Of a DNA stretch of 64,000 nucleotides, positions 26,069 to 35,247 are shown piece after piece. The position numbers and the translations under genes were made by a program. Source of the stretch: Paludibacter sp. (GTDB taxonomy: Bacteria > Bacteroidota > Bacteroidia > Bacteroidales > Paludibacteraceae); NCBI RefSeq assembly GCF_009712605.1, contig NZ_WASO01000008.1, positions 62,001 through 126,000 on the forward strand, read 5' to 3'. Each line of letters begins with the position of its first letter. The stretch's first letter is position 1. The notes under the pieces are model-generated. The model was not told where the DNA came from. It was given only the letters and a program-made list of their open reading frames with translations, and did not search any database.

Positions 26069-27196
26069 ATGTCCGCACATGTAAGCCGTCCGTTTACCTT
26101 CGACAGAGTTGTCAGATTAATAATTGGCCTCATAATTCTGGTTTCGCTCTATTTTCTGGTCAATTATCTCAGTAGTGTTTTACTCCCTTTTCTGCTGGGC
26201 TGGCTCATCGCCTACATGATGAATCCGATGGTGAACTTTTTTCAGTTCAAACTAAAATTACATTATCGCTCGTTGGCTATTTTTGTATCCTTTGTGACTC
26301 TTATCGGAATTGCTTTCGTTTGTGTTTTACTGCTCATCGATCCGGTTTCGTCTGAAGTTTCAAGGGCAAGTCAGCTTATATCACAATACCTCATAAACCC
26401 TAAAACTCATCAGTTCCAACTCTCGTTTTTACCGGCTGAATGGCAGCAATACGTAGTTGATCATTTTTCGTACAAAGAGTTGCAGAACTTAATGAACAGC
26501 TCTTCATTCCAGGAAGTGATAAGCAAGGTTCAACCCCATTTTATGAGCTTCCTGTCCAGCACTCTTCAATTTATTCTGGGCTTATTTATCGGCTTTGTGA
26601 TTTTATTGTATGTGATTTTCATTCTGCTCGATTACGAAAAGATAACCAACGGATGGAGAAGCGCAATTCCCTCCAAATACCGCCCTTTCTTTGAAGGATT
26701 GGTAGACGATTTGATGATGGGAATGAACCGTTATTTCAGAGGACAGGCTTTTGTGGCAGGAATGGTAGGAATAATGTGTGCAGTTGGTTTTTCCATTATC
26801 GGGCTACCACTGGCAATCGTCATGGGCCTGTTTATCGGCTTACTCAACATGGTGCCTTACCTGCAATGGTTCGGTTATATTCCGGTTACCTTTCTGATGT
26901 GGATTCGATCTGTGGAAACCGGACAAAGTTTCCCCATGCTGTTTTTGGAATTGGCAATTGTGGTTGCGATTGTACAAATAGTACAGGATCTTTTTCTGAT
27001 TCCTAAAATAATGGGAAAAATGACGGGCCTGAAACCGGCTCTCATTTTACTTTCACTGTCGATCTGGGGAGCACTATTAGGAATTGTAGGTATGATTATC
27101 GCCCTTCCGCTCACCACGCTGATTATATCATACTACAAGCGTTACGTTCTTAATGTTGACGAGCCGGAAAGTGAAGAAACACCCCCAGTGTTATAG
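26069..27196 (+). CDS. AI-2E family transporter / PerM-type membrane protein
   Basis: 375 residues from the ATG at 26069 (an in-frame TTG lies three codons upstream). It has about seven to eight transmembrane helices with the family layout: two N-terminal helices, a large soluble stretch (about 95-175), then a helix cluster with GLLNMVPYLQWFGYIPV and VQDLFLIPKIMGKMTGLKPALILLSLSIWGALLGIVGMIIALP, which are family signatures. Family members export small molecules or ions; the substrate here is unknown. Its 3' end overlaps the convergent gene on the other strand by 47 bases. Confidence 0.88.
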   Translation: MSAHVSRPFTFDRVVRLIIGLIILVSLYFLVNYLSSVLLPFLLGWLIAYMMNPMVNFFQFKLKLHYRSLAIFVSFVTLIGIAFVCVLLLIDPVSSEVSRASQLISQYLINPKTHQFQLSFLPAEWQQYVVDHFSYKELQNLMNSSSFQEVISKVQPHFMSFLSSTLQFILGLFIGFVILLYVIFILLDYEKITNGWRSAIPSKYRPFFEGLVDDLMMGMNRYFRGQAFVAGMVGIMCAVGFSIIGLPLAIVMGLFIGLLNMVPYLQWFGYIPVTFLMWIRSVETGQSFPMLFLELAIVVAIVQIVQDLFLIPKIMGKMTGLKPALILLSLSIWGALLGIVGMIIALPLTTLIISYYKRYVLNVDEPESEETPPVL

Positions 27197-27860
27197 ACAC
27201 AAATTTATTACCTGAACTCCCGAAGGTATCTTTTTTTGAATTGGGAAAAATATCACTCAGACCAAAAGAATAACGACCTTCTAAGGTGTAACTGGTAGAA
27301 CCGGCACAAAGTTCGAAGCCGGTACCGACACAAAATCCATAGTCGAATTTATTGGCAATCGGCATTGTGTATTCTTCGTGAGACGAAGAAGCTACTGCAT
27401 TTTGAGAGCTTTCGGACAGCAGATAACCAATTTTAGGACCAAAATTGAGCATCCACCGGAATTTATTGCCAAGGTAAAAATGGGTAAGCACCGGCATTTC
27501 AAAATAATTGAGCCTGCGTTGAAAAGTTCCTGCTGTTGCCTGCTCTTTCCATCCGCGCTGAGAATAATTCAGCTCCACCTGCAATCCGAAACATTTTTCC
27601 GAAACATAGTTGGCTGCAATACCGCCATAATACCCCATAAGTTGCTGCTGAACAACTGCCGGATAAAAATTGATACTAGAAAAACTAACCCCATGAGAAG
27701 TGCCAAAACTAAAATAGGGATGAAAGTCGGACGATTGAGCTTTGCAAAAGATTGACAATCCGGCAAAACAGGCAATTACAGCAAACCGTTGAATGGTCTT
27801 GGCTATCTGAATTCTGAATATTTTCACGCTTAATTTGGTTGTATTATAAAAATCATTCAC
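27150..27860 (-). CDS. PorT-like outer-membrane beta-barrel protein
   Basis: 236 residues with a signal peptide (FAVIACFAGLSIFCKAQ). The remainder alternates aromatic and polar residues as in small barrels, with the OMP_b-brl_2 pattern GFQVELNYSQRGW-like (here CFGLQVELNYSQRGWKE), KFRWMLNFGPKIGYLL and a C-terminal aromatic strand. The start is uncertain: the frame opens with GTG at 27860, overlapping the end of the LysM gene by 8 bases, and another GTG lies 11 codons later. It follows the LysM gene in one operon and runs convergently into the AI-2E gene. Confidence 0.75.
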   Translation of the reverse strand: MNDFYNTTKLSVKIFRIQIAKTIQRFAVIACFAGLSIFCKAQSSDFHPYFSFGTSHGVSFSSINFYPAVVQQQLMGYYGGIAANYVSEKCFGLQVELNYSQRGWKEQATAGTFQRRLNYFEMPVLTHFYLGNKFRWMLNFGPKIGYLLSESSQNAVASSSHEEYTMPIANKFDYGFCVGTGFELCAGSTSYTLEGRYSFGLSDIFPNSKKDTFGSSGNKFVSITLGVFLHFPARQH

Positions 27861-29697
27861 CTATAAGAGTCACTCCCTTGCCACTTTTGTAGTTAAGCAA
27901 ATGCAACTCATTATTCTGAAAACCACCTCCGGCAGCAACTCTTTTAAAAGCAAACCGGGATTCAATATTTTCGGGCAACTGAGCTGATAAATGTTGAGTA
28001 AAACCCGGAACCCCGTATTTGCTCATCATTGATATGAAATACAACGACAGATCGTAACCCAGCAAATCGAACCGTATTACTTCTCCCGAATTAGGATTCA
28101 AATGAAACCACTTGGTATATTCGCGGTTATAGTCTGCCAGACTCTCTTTGTCATGACTATAAAACAACGAGGCATAATATAGATTGGGATAAACGTTTGT
28201 TTCAGGCTCCCAGTCTAAAAAACCGTACAAAGAGACATGTTTGCTTTCGGAGTTTAAGCCTGCAAAAGCTGACAGGTATGGCGCTGCTTTTTCAGCATTG
28301 GAGGTTGCAAGAACTACAATTGCCGGTTTACCTTCTGTAATCCATGGTTTTATTGGCTCCAGATTTCCGCCCTGCAACACTGCCGTATGGTAGGCTATGT
28401 GGTTTTGTTTCAGTTTCGACATCAGGCTTTCGGCAAAAACAGTTCCGTCATCATTGTTATTACCGTTAACTGGTTGAGCGATCACGATATTAAAATTGCG
28501 GAACTGCTTAACAAACAACGATGCGGCTTGCACATACTGCGAATGAATGGATGGATTAAACTGAAACAGGTAAGGATTAGTTGCTATTCCATCCACTTTC
28601 TGTGTGAAAGGAATGATAGTATATATTTTATGCTGTTTAGCAAAATCAGCCACAGGCTTGGTTTGTGCAGCATAAGCCGGTCCTATAATCAAATCCACAT
28701 GAGAAAGCTCTTCGTTTTCAAGTACTTTTGTAACGCCTGCAACAGTTTTGGCTATATCGTACGTATGAATATCCACAGAGATACCCTTTTCTTTCAGGTC
28801 AGACAGCGCAAGTAACACTCCTCTGTAAAAGTCGACAAACTTTTCAATCGTCGGATCATCTTTTGCACCATCCAACGAAAAGGGCAAAAGTACAGCCACT
28901 TTCACCAGGCTCTTGCTTACGGATGTTGTTGGGATAGGTTCCTGCTTTACGAGCGGTTTACGTTCTGACACTATCGGCTTTGCCACAGCCTTAGCCGTGT
29001 CCGAAGGTATGATCACTGTTTCTCCGGTTTTCAAAACCTCAACGGTAGGGTTGGCATTTTTGATTGACTCAACCGACACTTTGTACATACGGCTCAGACT
29101 ATAAAAAGTCTCACCGGCAACTACCTGATGATGAACACCGTCTTTAGTCACAGTCTGTTTTGGTGCAGCTATAACCTGCTTCTTCTCTTCTTTCGCAACT
29201 GCAGGAGTCTCTTTTATGCTCTTTTTCACCAGCTCTTCCGGCTCTTTATAAGCCTCGCTTGCTTTCTTCGCCTGAGGAGGTGGAATTTGCAACACATCTC
29301 CCTCTTTTATGCCTTTCGCAGCATCCGGATTCATCGCAACAATGGCTTCTACTGTCACTCCATACTGATATGCAATCGAATACAGGGTTTGTTTCTTTAT
29401 CACGGTATGTTGCCTTGTTGTGGTTACCGTAGGCAGGGTTTGGGTAGATAACGGAATTTTGATCACCTGGCCGGCCTTCAATCCTTCAGCTATTGACGGA
29501 TTGCAATTCAGAATATCCGCCTGTGTCACGTTAAACTTATGGCTGACAGCATATAATCCCTCTTTCGCATCCACAGTGTAGAGGTAGAACTTTTGTCCAT
29601 GTTCTTCTACCACAGGATAATTCAGTTCCTGACAGTATGCTGTAAGAGCAAGCAAAAGCATGAATATTCCAAAACAAAAAATTCGGGAGTACTTCAT
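27853..29697 (-). CDS. LysM-repeat protein with periplasmic-binding (type I) domain
   Basis: 614 residues with a signal peptide (IFCFGIFMLLLALTAYC). Three LysM repeats bind peptidoglycan: about 35-82, 94-140 and 190-235 (for example HTVIKKQTLYSIAYQYGV and HQVVAGETFYSLSRMYKV). A linker leads to a type I periplasmic-binding fold (about 265-590: VAVLLPFSLDG, DLIIGPAYAAQTKPVADFAKQ, IPFTQKVDG). The domain pairing is common in Bacteroidota and recalls LpoA-type activators of peptidoglycan synthases. It acts in the periplasm. The next gene encodes a small outer-membrane barrel, so the pair may span the envelope. Confidence 0.88.
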   Translation of the reverse strand: MKYSRIFCFGIFMLLLALTAYCQELNYPVVEEHGQKFYLYTVDAKEGLYAVSHKFNVTQADILNCNPSIAEGLKAGQVIKIPLSTQTLPTVTTTRQHTVIKKQTLYSIAYQYGVTVEAIVAMNPDAAKGIKEGDVLQIPPPQAKKASEAYKEPEELVKKSIKETPAVAKEEKKQVIAAPKQTVTKDGVHHQVVAGETFYSLSRMYKVSVESIKNANPTVEVLKTGETVIIPSDTAKAVAKPIVSERKPLVKQEPIPTTSVSKSLVKVAVLLPFSLDGAKDDPTIEKFVDFYRGVLLALSDLKEKGISVDIHTYDIAKTVAGVTKVLENEELSHVDLIIGPAYAAQTKPVADFAKQHKIYTIIPFTQKVDGIATNPYLFQFNPSIHSQYVQAASLFVKQFRNFNIVIAQPVNGNNNDDGTVFAESLMSKLKQNHIAYHTAVLQGGNLEPIKPWITEGKPAIVVLATSNAEKAAPYLSAFAGLNSESKHVSLYGFLDWEPETNVYPNLYYASLFYSHDKESLADYNREYTKWFHLNPNSGEVIRFDLLGYDLSLYFISMMSKYGVPGFTQHLSAQLPENIESRFAFKRVAAGGGFQNNELHLLNYKSGKGVTLIGE

Positions 29698-30085
29698 TGT
29701 TTCAATATTTAAATAGATCCGGCTTCAAATTCAATTATCAAAAGCTGACGTCACAATAGCAGTTACTCTTTCTATTATTCCAATACTGCCACAAACCCGC
29801 TAATGAAATATAATGCAAATGTAATGAAAAAATAGGGAAACGAACGGACTTGTTCCTACCTGAATCACCAAACACAGAAGTGTTGACGACTACGAACAAA
29901 AACAACACAAACATTATATACAAATACATTACACCACTTTTAAACATCCTTTACAACAATAATAAGAGATCTAAATTTCCGATCAAACAGCCTTTTCGTC
30001 TACTCAATTGGCGCATTCGTCTATTATTTTTTCACCTCCAAAAGAGAGCTTATACCTTTGTTGCGTCAAAAAACAAAAGTAACAA
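29698..30085. other. Divergent intergenic region
   Basis: About 390 bases between the LysM operon (leftward) and the TonB receptor operon (rightward). It holds a promoter-like element at 30053-30060. Nothing else is recognised; a minus-strand frame at 29738-29947 has no support. Confidence 0.5.
30053..30060 (+). promoter_or_regulatory. Bacteroidota promoter core of the TonB receptor operon
   Basis: TACCTTTG matches TAnnTTTG and lies 25 bases before the start of the STN-domain gene, the expected distance for a short leader. The upstream -33 element is not clear. Confidence 0.55.
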
Positions 30086-30445
30086 ATGAACTATCGGAAG
30101 TGGACATTGACCTTTTTCTTTATAACAACATTTACTGTCGCTCAATCACAAAATATAGGCAAGACCAAGCTTGAATGGAATTATAACGGCACACTCGACA
30201 ATGTTCTGAAAGCAATTGGTGACGACTATAATATTCACTTCGTTTACGATTCTCTGCAACTGCAAAATATCAACGTCACTTACTATGCTTTTGAGGAGAA
30301 CACTCTTTCCAGATTGTTTGATGAATGGAAAAATCAATGGAACCTTTTTTCTTATGTCGAAAAAGACCGAACCGTTCTTATAACAAATAAGCCACTCACT
30401 CATAATGAACGGAAAGAGCGTATTACAGAGCTAACAAAAAAATAA
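30086..30445 (+). CDS. Secreted STN-domain protein
   Basis: 119 residues with a signal peptide (WTLTFFFITTFTVAQSQ). The mature part looks like a single STN / DUF4974-type domain: EWNYNGTLDNVLKAIGDDYNIHFVYDSLQLQNINVTY, then LSRLFDEW and RTVLITN. STN domains usually sit at the N-terminus of TonB receptors or secretins. Here the domain is a separate gene 9 bases before the receptor, so it may act as a detached signalling or plug module. Confidence 0.7.
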   Translation: MNYRKWTLTFFFITTFTVAQSQNIGKTKLEWNYNGTLDNVLKAIGDDYNIHFVYDSLQLQNINVTYYAFEENTLSRLFDEWKNQWNLFSYVEKDRTVLITNKPLTHNERKERITELTKK

Positions 30446-30454
30446 AAATAGCAC

Positions 30455-33277
30455 ATGAGGAATTACTACTCAAATTTCAAGATCAAAAGATTGCTGATAG
30501 GTATTTTCTTATTCTCCGCAATTGCCGCTTCCGCTCAGGACATTACGGGCAAGGTAATTGACGGCAACTCAAAACAAACGATACCCAACGCCGGCATAGC
30601 ACTCTATGGCAGCACTGGTTCTCTCATCTCCAGCACTATAAGCACATCGACCGGCACATTCGATCTGCATTATAAGCTGTCGGGAGTCTACCGGCTTAGG
30701 GTTTCGTTCGTTGGCTACCAAACATATGAAAGAGACATTAAACTCGACGGGCAGGGCGTAAGCGTGGGAACTCTTTCGTTAAAAGAGAAGACACAAGACA
30801 TTAGCGAAGTAGTTGTTAAAGCCTCTGTGCCACTTGCAACTCAACGTGGAGACACTACGGTGATGAATGCGAGTGCCTACAAAACTAACCCCGATGCCAA
30901 TGTACAGGATTTGGTGCAAAAAATGCCCGGAATTGTTGTACAAAATGGCACGTTACAAGCTCATGGTGAAGACGTAAAACAGGTATTGGTGGATGGAAAA
31001 GAATTTTTCAAAGACGATATTACAGCTGCATTAAAAAATCTTCCGGCTTCGATTGTAAATGAAATTCAGATATATGACAGCCAGAGTGAGCAAACCCGTT
31101 TCACAGGATTTGATGATGGCAACAGACTCAAAACCATCAATATCGTTACCAAAACCGGGGTAACCAAAAGCCAGTTCGGACGATTGTATGCCGGAGCAGG
31201 ATCAGACAAGCTGTATTCTGCCGGTGGCAACCTCAGTCTTTTCAGAAACGACCGCCGCATCACCATTATAGGACAAACAAACAACACCAATGAACGGAAT
31301 TTCGCCATGGGAAATATCTTTGCCGGCGGAGGCAATCCCAATGGCCCTCCGGGTGCTCAGATTGCAGCCATGGGTGGCGGATCTTCAAGCAGTGACGGAG
31401 TAAACAACTATTCAGTCGATACCCAAAATGGCATCAACAAAATAAACTCTATCGGATTCAACTATTCCGATCAGTTGAGCAAAAAAATCAAACTTGACGG
31501 CAACTATTTCTTCAGTTCGTTGAACAACACGTCAGCACAAAGTTCGCTGTACGATTACACGGCAAGACAAGGGCAAAGTTACCTCGAAAACAAAAATACA
31601 ACTGCGCATGTCGTCAATCACCGGTTCAATTTCAGGCTTGATTATGACATTGACGACAGAAACTCGCTCTTCATCAGGCCGAACATATCTTTTCAACAAA
31701 GCGATGGAACCAGCAGAACCCTGGCACACACGGATTCCGTATCGAAACCTTTGAGCGCTTTTTCAAGCTCAACCGCCCCGTCGCTGACAGGAGCCACTAT
31801 TTCCGGCCAGATTCTTTTTCGTCATAAATTCGACCGGAAAGGAAGAACTTTGTCTCTGGATGTTAACTCGACCTCACAAACCAAAAACGGGAATAACTAC
31901 CTGAATTCAATAACGGACTATTACACATCCAACACGGTCGATACGATACGTGAATATTCCAATCTGCATTCTACCGGGTATTCTTTTTCCGCAAACGCTT
32001 CTTATACAGAACCTATTAACAGAAGGAGCATGATCATGTTCAATTACATGTATGGTTATCAAACGGGCAAATCAAATCAGAAAGCGTTCAACTACAATAG
32101 CAAGACCGGTTTGTATGATGATCCAGATCTATCGTTGACCAGCATTTACAAAAGCAACTATCAAACAAACTCGGGTGGCATGTCTTACTTATATCACACC
32201 CGTAAGATGAACCTGAACACAAACCTCAACTACCAACATGGAACATTGAAGGGTGAAAACGAGTTGAGCAATGCTTTTGCTATTCCTTCAAAAACCTACA
32301 ACAACCTATTGCCATCGATGATGCTGCGTTACAGTTTTTCGTCAATGGCGAATTTGCAGGTCGATTACAGAACATCAGCAAGTGCACCGTCCATTGCACA
32401 ATTACAGGAGGTATTGGACAAAACAAACCCAACCCAGCTTACCGTAGGAAATTCACATCTGGCTCAAACATACCAGCACAGTCTTAATGTACGACTGATT
32501 GCCCCCAATACCTCGACGGCCTCAGTATTCATGGCTTTTATCAACGGAAGTTTGTCCAATAACTTCATAGCATCCAATACGCTAATAGCTCATTCCGACA
32601 CACTTTTATCGAAATACAACCAGACACTTGCCAAAGGCGGACAGTTGACCACTTACCAAAACCTCAGCGGATATTATAATCTGAACGGAATGGTAGGATA
32701 CGGATTCCCATTTACCGCGATTAAAACCAATCTTCACCTGATGTTAAACGCCAACGCCAGCCGGACTCCCAGCATAATCAACAATCAGAAAAACTATTCC
32801 AAGCAGTTTTCATGGGGCGGTAATTTGGTTATGAGCAGCAATATCAGCCAAAACGTTGATTTCACGATTAACTCCAGGGCTAATTTCAGCTCCGTAAACA
32901 ATACCCTTCCGGGACAAACCGATACTCATTTCTGGAATCTCAGCTCGGGAGCCAATTTAACCTGGATTGCTTTGAACCACATCGTTTTTCAATCGGGCTA
33001 TTCCTTTTCCGGCTACTTTCAGCAAGGGAGCAAGAATGAAATCACCAATATGCTGAATTGTTCGCTTGGGGTAAAATTCCTGAAGAAGAATGCCGGAGAC
33101 CTTCGCTTTTCCTGCAACGACTTACTGAATCAGAACACAAATTTCAGTCGCAGTACAACACCACTCTACACGTTGACCCATCAAAGCAATGTGGTCGGGC
33201 GGTATTACATGCTGACATTCACGTATACATTAGGCAATTTCAATGGAGGGAATCAGGGAGCCCCACGTCCGATGTAA
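30455..33277 (+). CDS. TonB-dependent outer-membrane receptor with CarboxypepD-reg domain
   Basis: 940 residues with a signal peptide (LLIGIFLFSAIAASAQ). A CarboxypepD_reg-like domain (about 28-115: ITGKVIDGNSKQTIPNAGIALYG, YRLRVSFVGYQTYERDI) is followed by a plug (about 120-235: NPDANVQDLVQKMPGIVVQNG, VLVDGKEFFKDD) and a long barrel of the OMP_b-brl_3 type with a final aromatic strand (YMLTFTYTLGNF). The substrate is unknown; no SusD-like partner follows. It is the second gene of a probable operon with the STN gene, the repeat protein and the two-component pair. Confidence 0.85.
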   Translation: MRNYYSNFKIKRLLIGIFLFSAIAASAQDITGKVIDGNSKQTIPNAGIALYGSTGSLISSTISTSTGTFDLHYKLSGVYRLRVSFVGYQTYERDIKLDGQGVSVGTLSLKEKTQDISEVVVKASVPLATQRGDTTVMNASAYKTNPDANVQDLVQKMPGIVVQNGTLQAHGEDVKQVLVDGKEFFKDDITAALKNLPASIVNEIQIYDSQSEQTRFTGFDDGNRLKTINIVTKTGVTKSQFGRLYAGAGSDKLYSAGGNLSLFRNDRRITIIGQTNNTNERNFAMGNIFAGGGNPNGPPGAQIAAMGGGSSSSDGVNNYSVDTQNGINKINSIGFNYSDQLSKKIKLDGNYFFSSLNNTSAQSSLYDYTARQGQSYLENKNTTAHVVNHRFNFRLDYDIDDRNSLFIRPNISFQQSDGTSRTLAHTDSVSKPLSAFSSSTAPSLTGATISGQILFRHKFDRKGRTLSLDVNSTSQTKNGNNYLNSITDYYTSNTVDTIREYSNLHSTGYSFSANASYTEPINRRSMIMFNYMYGYQTGKSNQKAFNYNSKTGLYDDPDLSLTSIYKSNYQTNSGGMSYLYHTRKMNLNTNLNYQHGTLKGENELSNAFAIPSKTYNNLLPSMMLRYSFSSMANLQVDYRTSASAPSIAQLQEVLDKTNPTQLTVGNSHLAQTYQHSLNVRLIAPNTSTASVFMAFINGSLSNNFIASNTLIAHSDTLLSKYNQTLAKGGQLTTYQNLSGYYNLNGMVGYGFPFTAIKTNLHLMLNANASRTPSIINNQKNYSKQFSWGGNLVMSSNISQNVDFTINSRANFSSVNNTLPGQTDTHFWNLSSGANLTWIALNHIVFQSGYSFSGYFQQGSKNEITNMLNCSLGVKFLKKNAGDLRFSCNDLLNQNTNFSRSTTPLYTLTHQSNVVGRYYMLTFTYTLGNFNGGNQGAPRPM

Positions 33278-33314
33278 TTCAACACAATAAAACAAACAGC
33301 TAATTCAGAATCAT

Positions 33315-34226
33315 ATGAACAAGACACACTATTTTCGCACATTGATCTGCATAATCGTCGCCGGTTGCCTTTCGGTATCGGCTTACGCAAAGACCAAACT
33401 GGTTGCCCAGAGTCAGTATTGCGCCGATTTTGCCTCCGTTACCCCACCCGATAGCTCAACGATGTTTGCTTCGTTTGCCGACGGAAAAGTTCTCATACGG
33501 GCATTCAATAATCCGACCGGCTTTTTCATTCAGTTGGTTGCAGCGGACGAACAAACCCAGCAAAAGCTATTGTTTAACGGCATGACTGTTTATGTTGATC
33601 CTACCGGGAAAGAAAAAGACAAATACGCTGTTATTTTTCCTTCCATGATGTCGCTAAGGCAACAAACGGGACAAGCAGGCATGAATCAGGAAGAAACCAG
33701 ACCGCAACCACAGGATGCCGGGCAGGAGCAGGGAAACCAAAGTCAGCAAAGAGGGCCAAGACGGCCTGATCCTTCAAAAATGGCACAACAGATAAATCTG
33801 AAAGGCGCCACCTTCGATATTGACGGAGATTCCCGCGCGGTAGGTATCGAATGGGTAAAACTGACAATAACTCCAAACCAGAAAATCTGCTACAACATCA
33901 AGCTTCCTTATTCTGTTTTCAACCTCAAAAATTCGTCTTCTGAATTCCTGAGCATAGGTCTTCTATCTGAATTTAGTTTACCTCAGGGTATGCAATCCGG
34001 CGGCGGAATGGGTGGACCCGGTGGTGGAATGGGCGGTCCCGGCGGCGGAATGGGAGGACCTGGTGGCGGTATGGGAGGACCTGGTGGTGGCATGGGCGGA
34101 CCCGGCGGTGGCATGGGTGGTCCCGGCGGCATGGGACAAAATTCCGGTAATGCACGTTCTATGTTTGCCGAAATGGGAAAACCCGTAAAAGGATGGATTC
34201 AAACGAAACTGGATGCAGCTCATTAA
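33315..34226 (+). CDS. Secreted protein with Gly/Met/Pro heptad repeats
   Basis: 303 residues with a signal peptide (ICIIVAGCLSVSAYA). The N-terminal 210 residues are unlike anything I recognise, apart from a Q/P-rich stretch (about 118-155). From 33999 to 34124 the protein has six perfect GGGMGGP heptads, then a short tail. The repeats add six evenly spaced Met residues; Met-rich segments are known in copper-binding proteins, but a flexible linker is equally possible. It sits between the TonB receptor and the sensor kinase gene in the same direction, so it is probably part of that envelope function. Confidence 0.6.
   Translation: MNKTHYFRTLICIIVAGCLSVSAYAKTKLVAQSQYCADFASVTPPDSSTMFASFADGKVLIRAFNNPTGFFIQLVAADEQTQQKLLFNGMTVYVDPTGKEKDKYAVIFPSMMSLRQQTGQAGMNQEETRPQPQDAGQEQGNQSQQRGPRRPDPSKMAQQINLKGATFDIDGDSRAVGIEWVKLTITPNQKICYNIKLPYSVFNLKNSSSEFLSIGLLSEFSLPQGMQSGGGMGGPGGGMGGPGGGMGGPGGGMGGPGGGMGGPGGGMGGPGGMGQNSGNARSMFAEMGKPVKGWIQTKLDAAH
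33999..34124 (+). repeat. Six 21-bp in-frame tandem repeats
   Basis: Six copies of a unit encoding GGGMGGP. Third positions differ between copies, so the array is under protein-level selection or is old rather than a recent slippage product. Confidence 0.85.
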
Positions 34227-34251
34227 GCAGTAAAAACAGGACTGAACAGGC

Positions 34252-35247
34252 ATGAACTTCAATAAAAAATACGGCAAAGCCATTAACGTGTTAATCCACA
34301 TTTGTTTTTGGATAGGATTTATTGCTATACCCGCTATTTTACCGAAGCCCCAGCACAGACCATTTCATCCTCCGTTTCCCCCGGGATTACATCCGGACAT
34401 GCAAATAATAGCGATAACCATCGCGTTGCAGATCGGATATTTTTACCTGAATTATTTCGTTTTCTTCAAATTATTCAAAACACGGCGATACTATCTGTTC
34501 TTCATTGTCAACCTTGCTATTCTATCGGTTATTTTTGTAATAAGGTGTGTTTATAACCGGTTCGATGGTTTGAATATGATGATCTTCAGAGAACTATCGC
34601 CGTATATTTTTTTCTTTCTGGCAGGAACGTCATTGCGAATTATCAGGGATCAATTCAGACTTCAAAGCGAGTTGCTCGAAAACGAAGTCACCTTTTTGCG
34701 CAATCAGATCAACCCGCATTTTTTGTTTAATGTATTGAACATGGTCAACTCGTTTGCACGGACACGACCTGAGCTGATTGAGCCTACGGTGGAGAAGCTG
34801 TCGAACCTGATGCGATACATGCTGTACAATACCGACAAACAAACCTCATTAATGGATGAAGTTGAGCACATGAACAACTACATCGAACTGCAAAGAACCC
34901 GGTACAACGATTCTGTGAAGATCAGTTACCATACGGAAGGCGAAATTCCTGACAAGACAATCGAACCTATGCTGCTAATTCCTATCGTTGAAAATGCATT
35001 CAAGCATGGCACGGCACTGATAGATTCGCCCGAAATCCACATCAAGCTCTCAAGCTCAGAGAAAACCCTTTCATTAGAAGTAAGCAATCGTTACAAAAAC
35101 GACTTGCAGGAAAATTTAAGCCCCTACAGCGGCATTGGGTTACAAAACATCATCAGAAGGTTGGAACTGCTCTACCCTGATTCGCACGTACTGAACCATT
35201 TTGCAGAAAACGGTTGGTATAAAATACAATTGACGATTGCTTTATGA
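34252..35247 (+). CDS. LytS-family sensor histidine kinase
   Basis: 331 residues. Four transmembrane helices (about 10-120) are followed by the His_kinase domain: VTFLRNQINPHFLFNVLNMV with the phosphoacceptor His in NPHFLFN, then the ATPase part with PIVENAFKHG and GIGLQNIIRRLELLYP. There is no extracellular ligand domain, so signals are likely sensed in the membrane. Its stop overlaps the start of the LytTR regulator gene (ATGA), making a coupled pair. It lies just after the TonB/repeat-protein genes, which it may regulate. Confidence 0.92.
   Translation: MNFNKKYGKAINVLIHICFWIGFIAIPAILPKPQHRPFHPPFPPGLHPDMQIIAITIALQIGYFYLNYFVFFKLFKTRRYYLFFIVNLAILSVIFVIRCVYNRFDGLNMMIFRELSPYIFFFLAGTSLRIIRDQFRLQSELLENEVTFLRNQINPHFLFNVLNMVNSFARTRPELIEPTVEKLSNLMRYMLYNTDKQTSLMDEVEHMNNYIELQRTRYNDSVKISYHTEGEIPDKTIEPMLLIPIVENAFKHGTALIDSPEIHIKLSSSEKTLSLEVSNRYKNDLQENLSPYSGIGLQNIIRRLELLYPDSHVLNHFAENGWYKIQLTIAL

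Noticed and set aside
33999-34124. Possible CRISPR array
   Set aside because: Repeats are contiguous, in frame with a coding gene and have no spacers. No CRISPR array was seen anywhere in the window.
33978-34301. Minus-strand frame rich in His/Thr/Ala opposite the Gly/Met repeats
   Set aside because: It is the antisense shadow of the 21-bp repeats.
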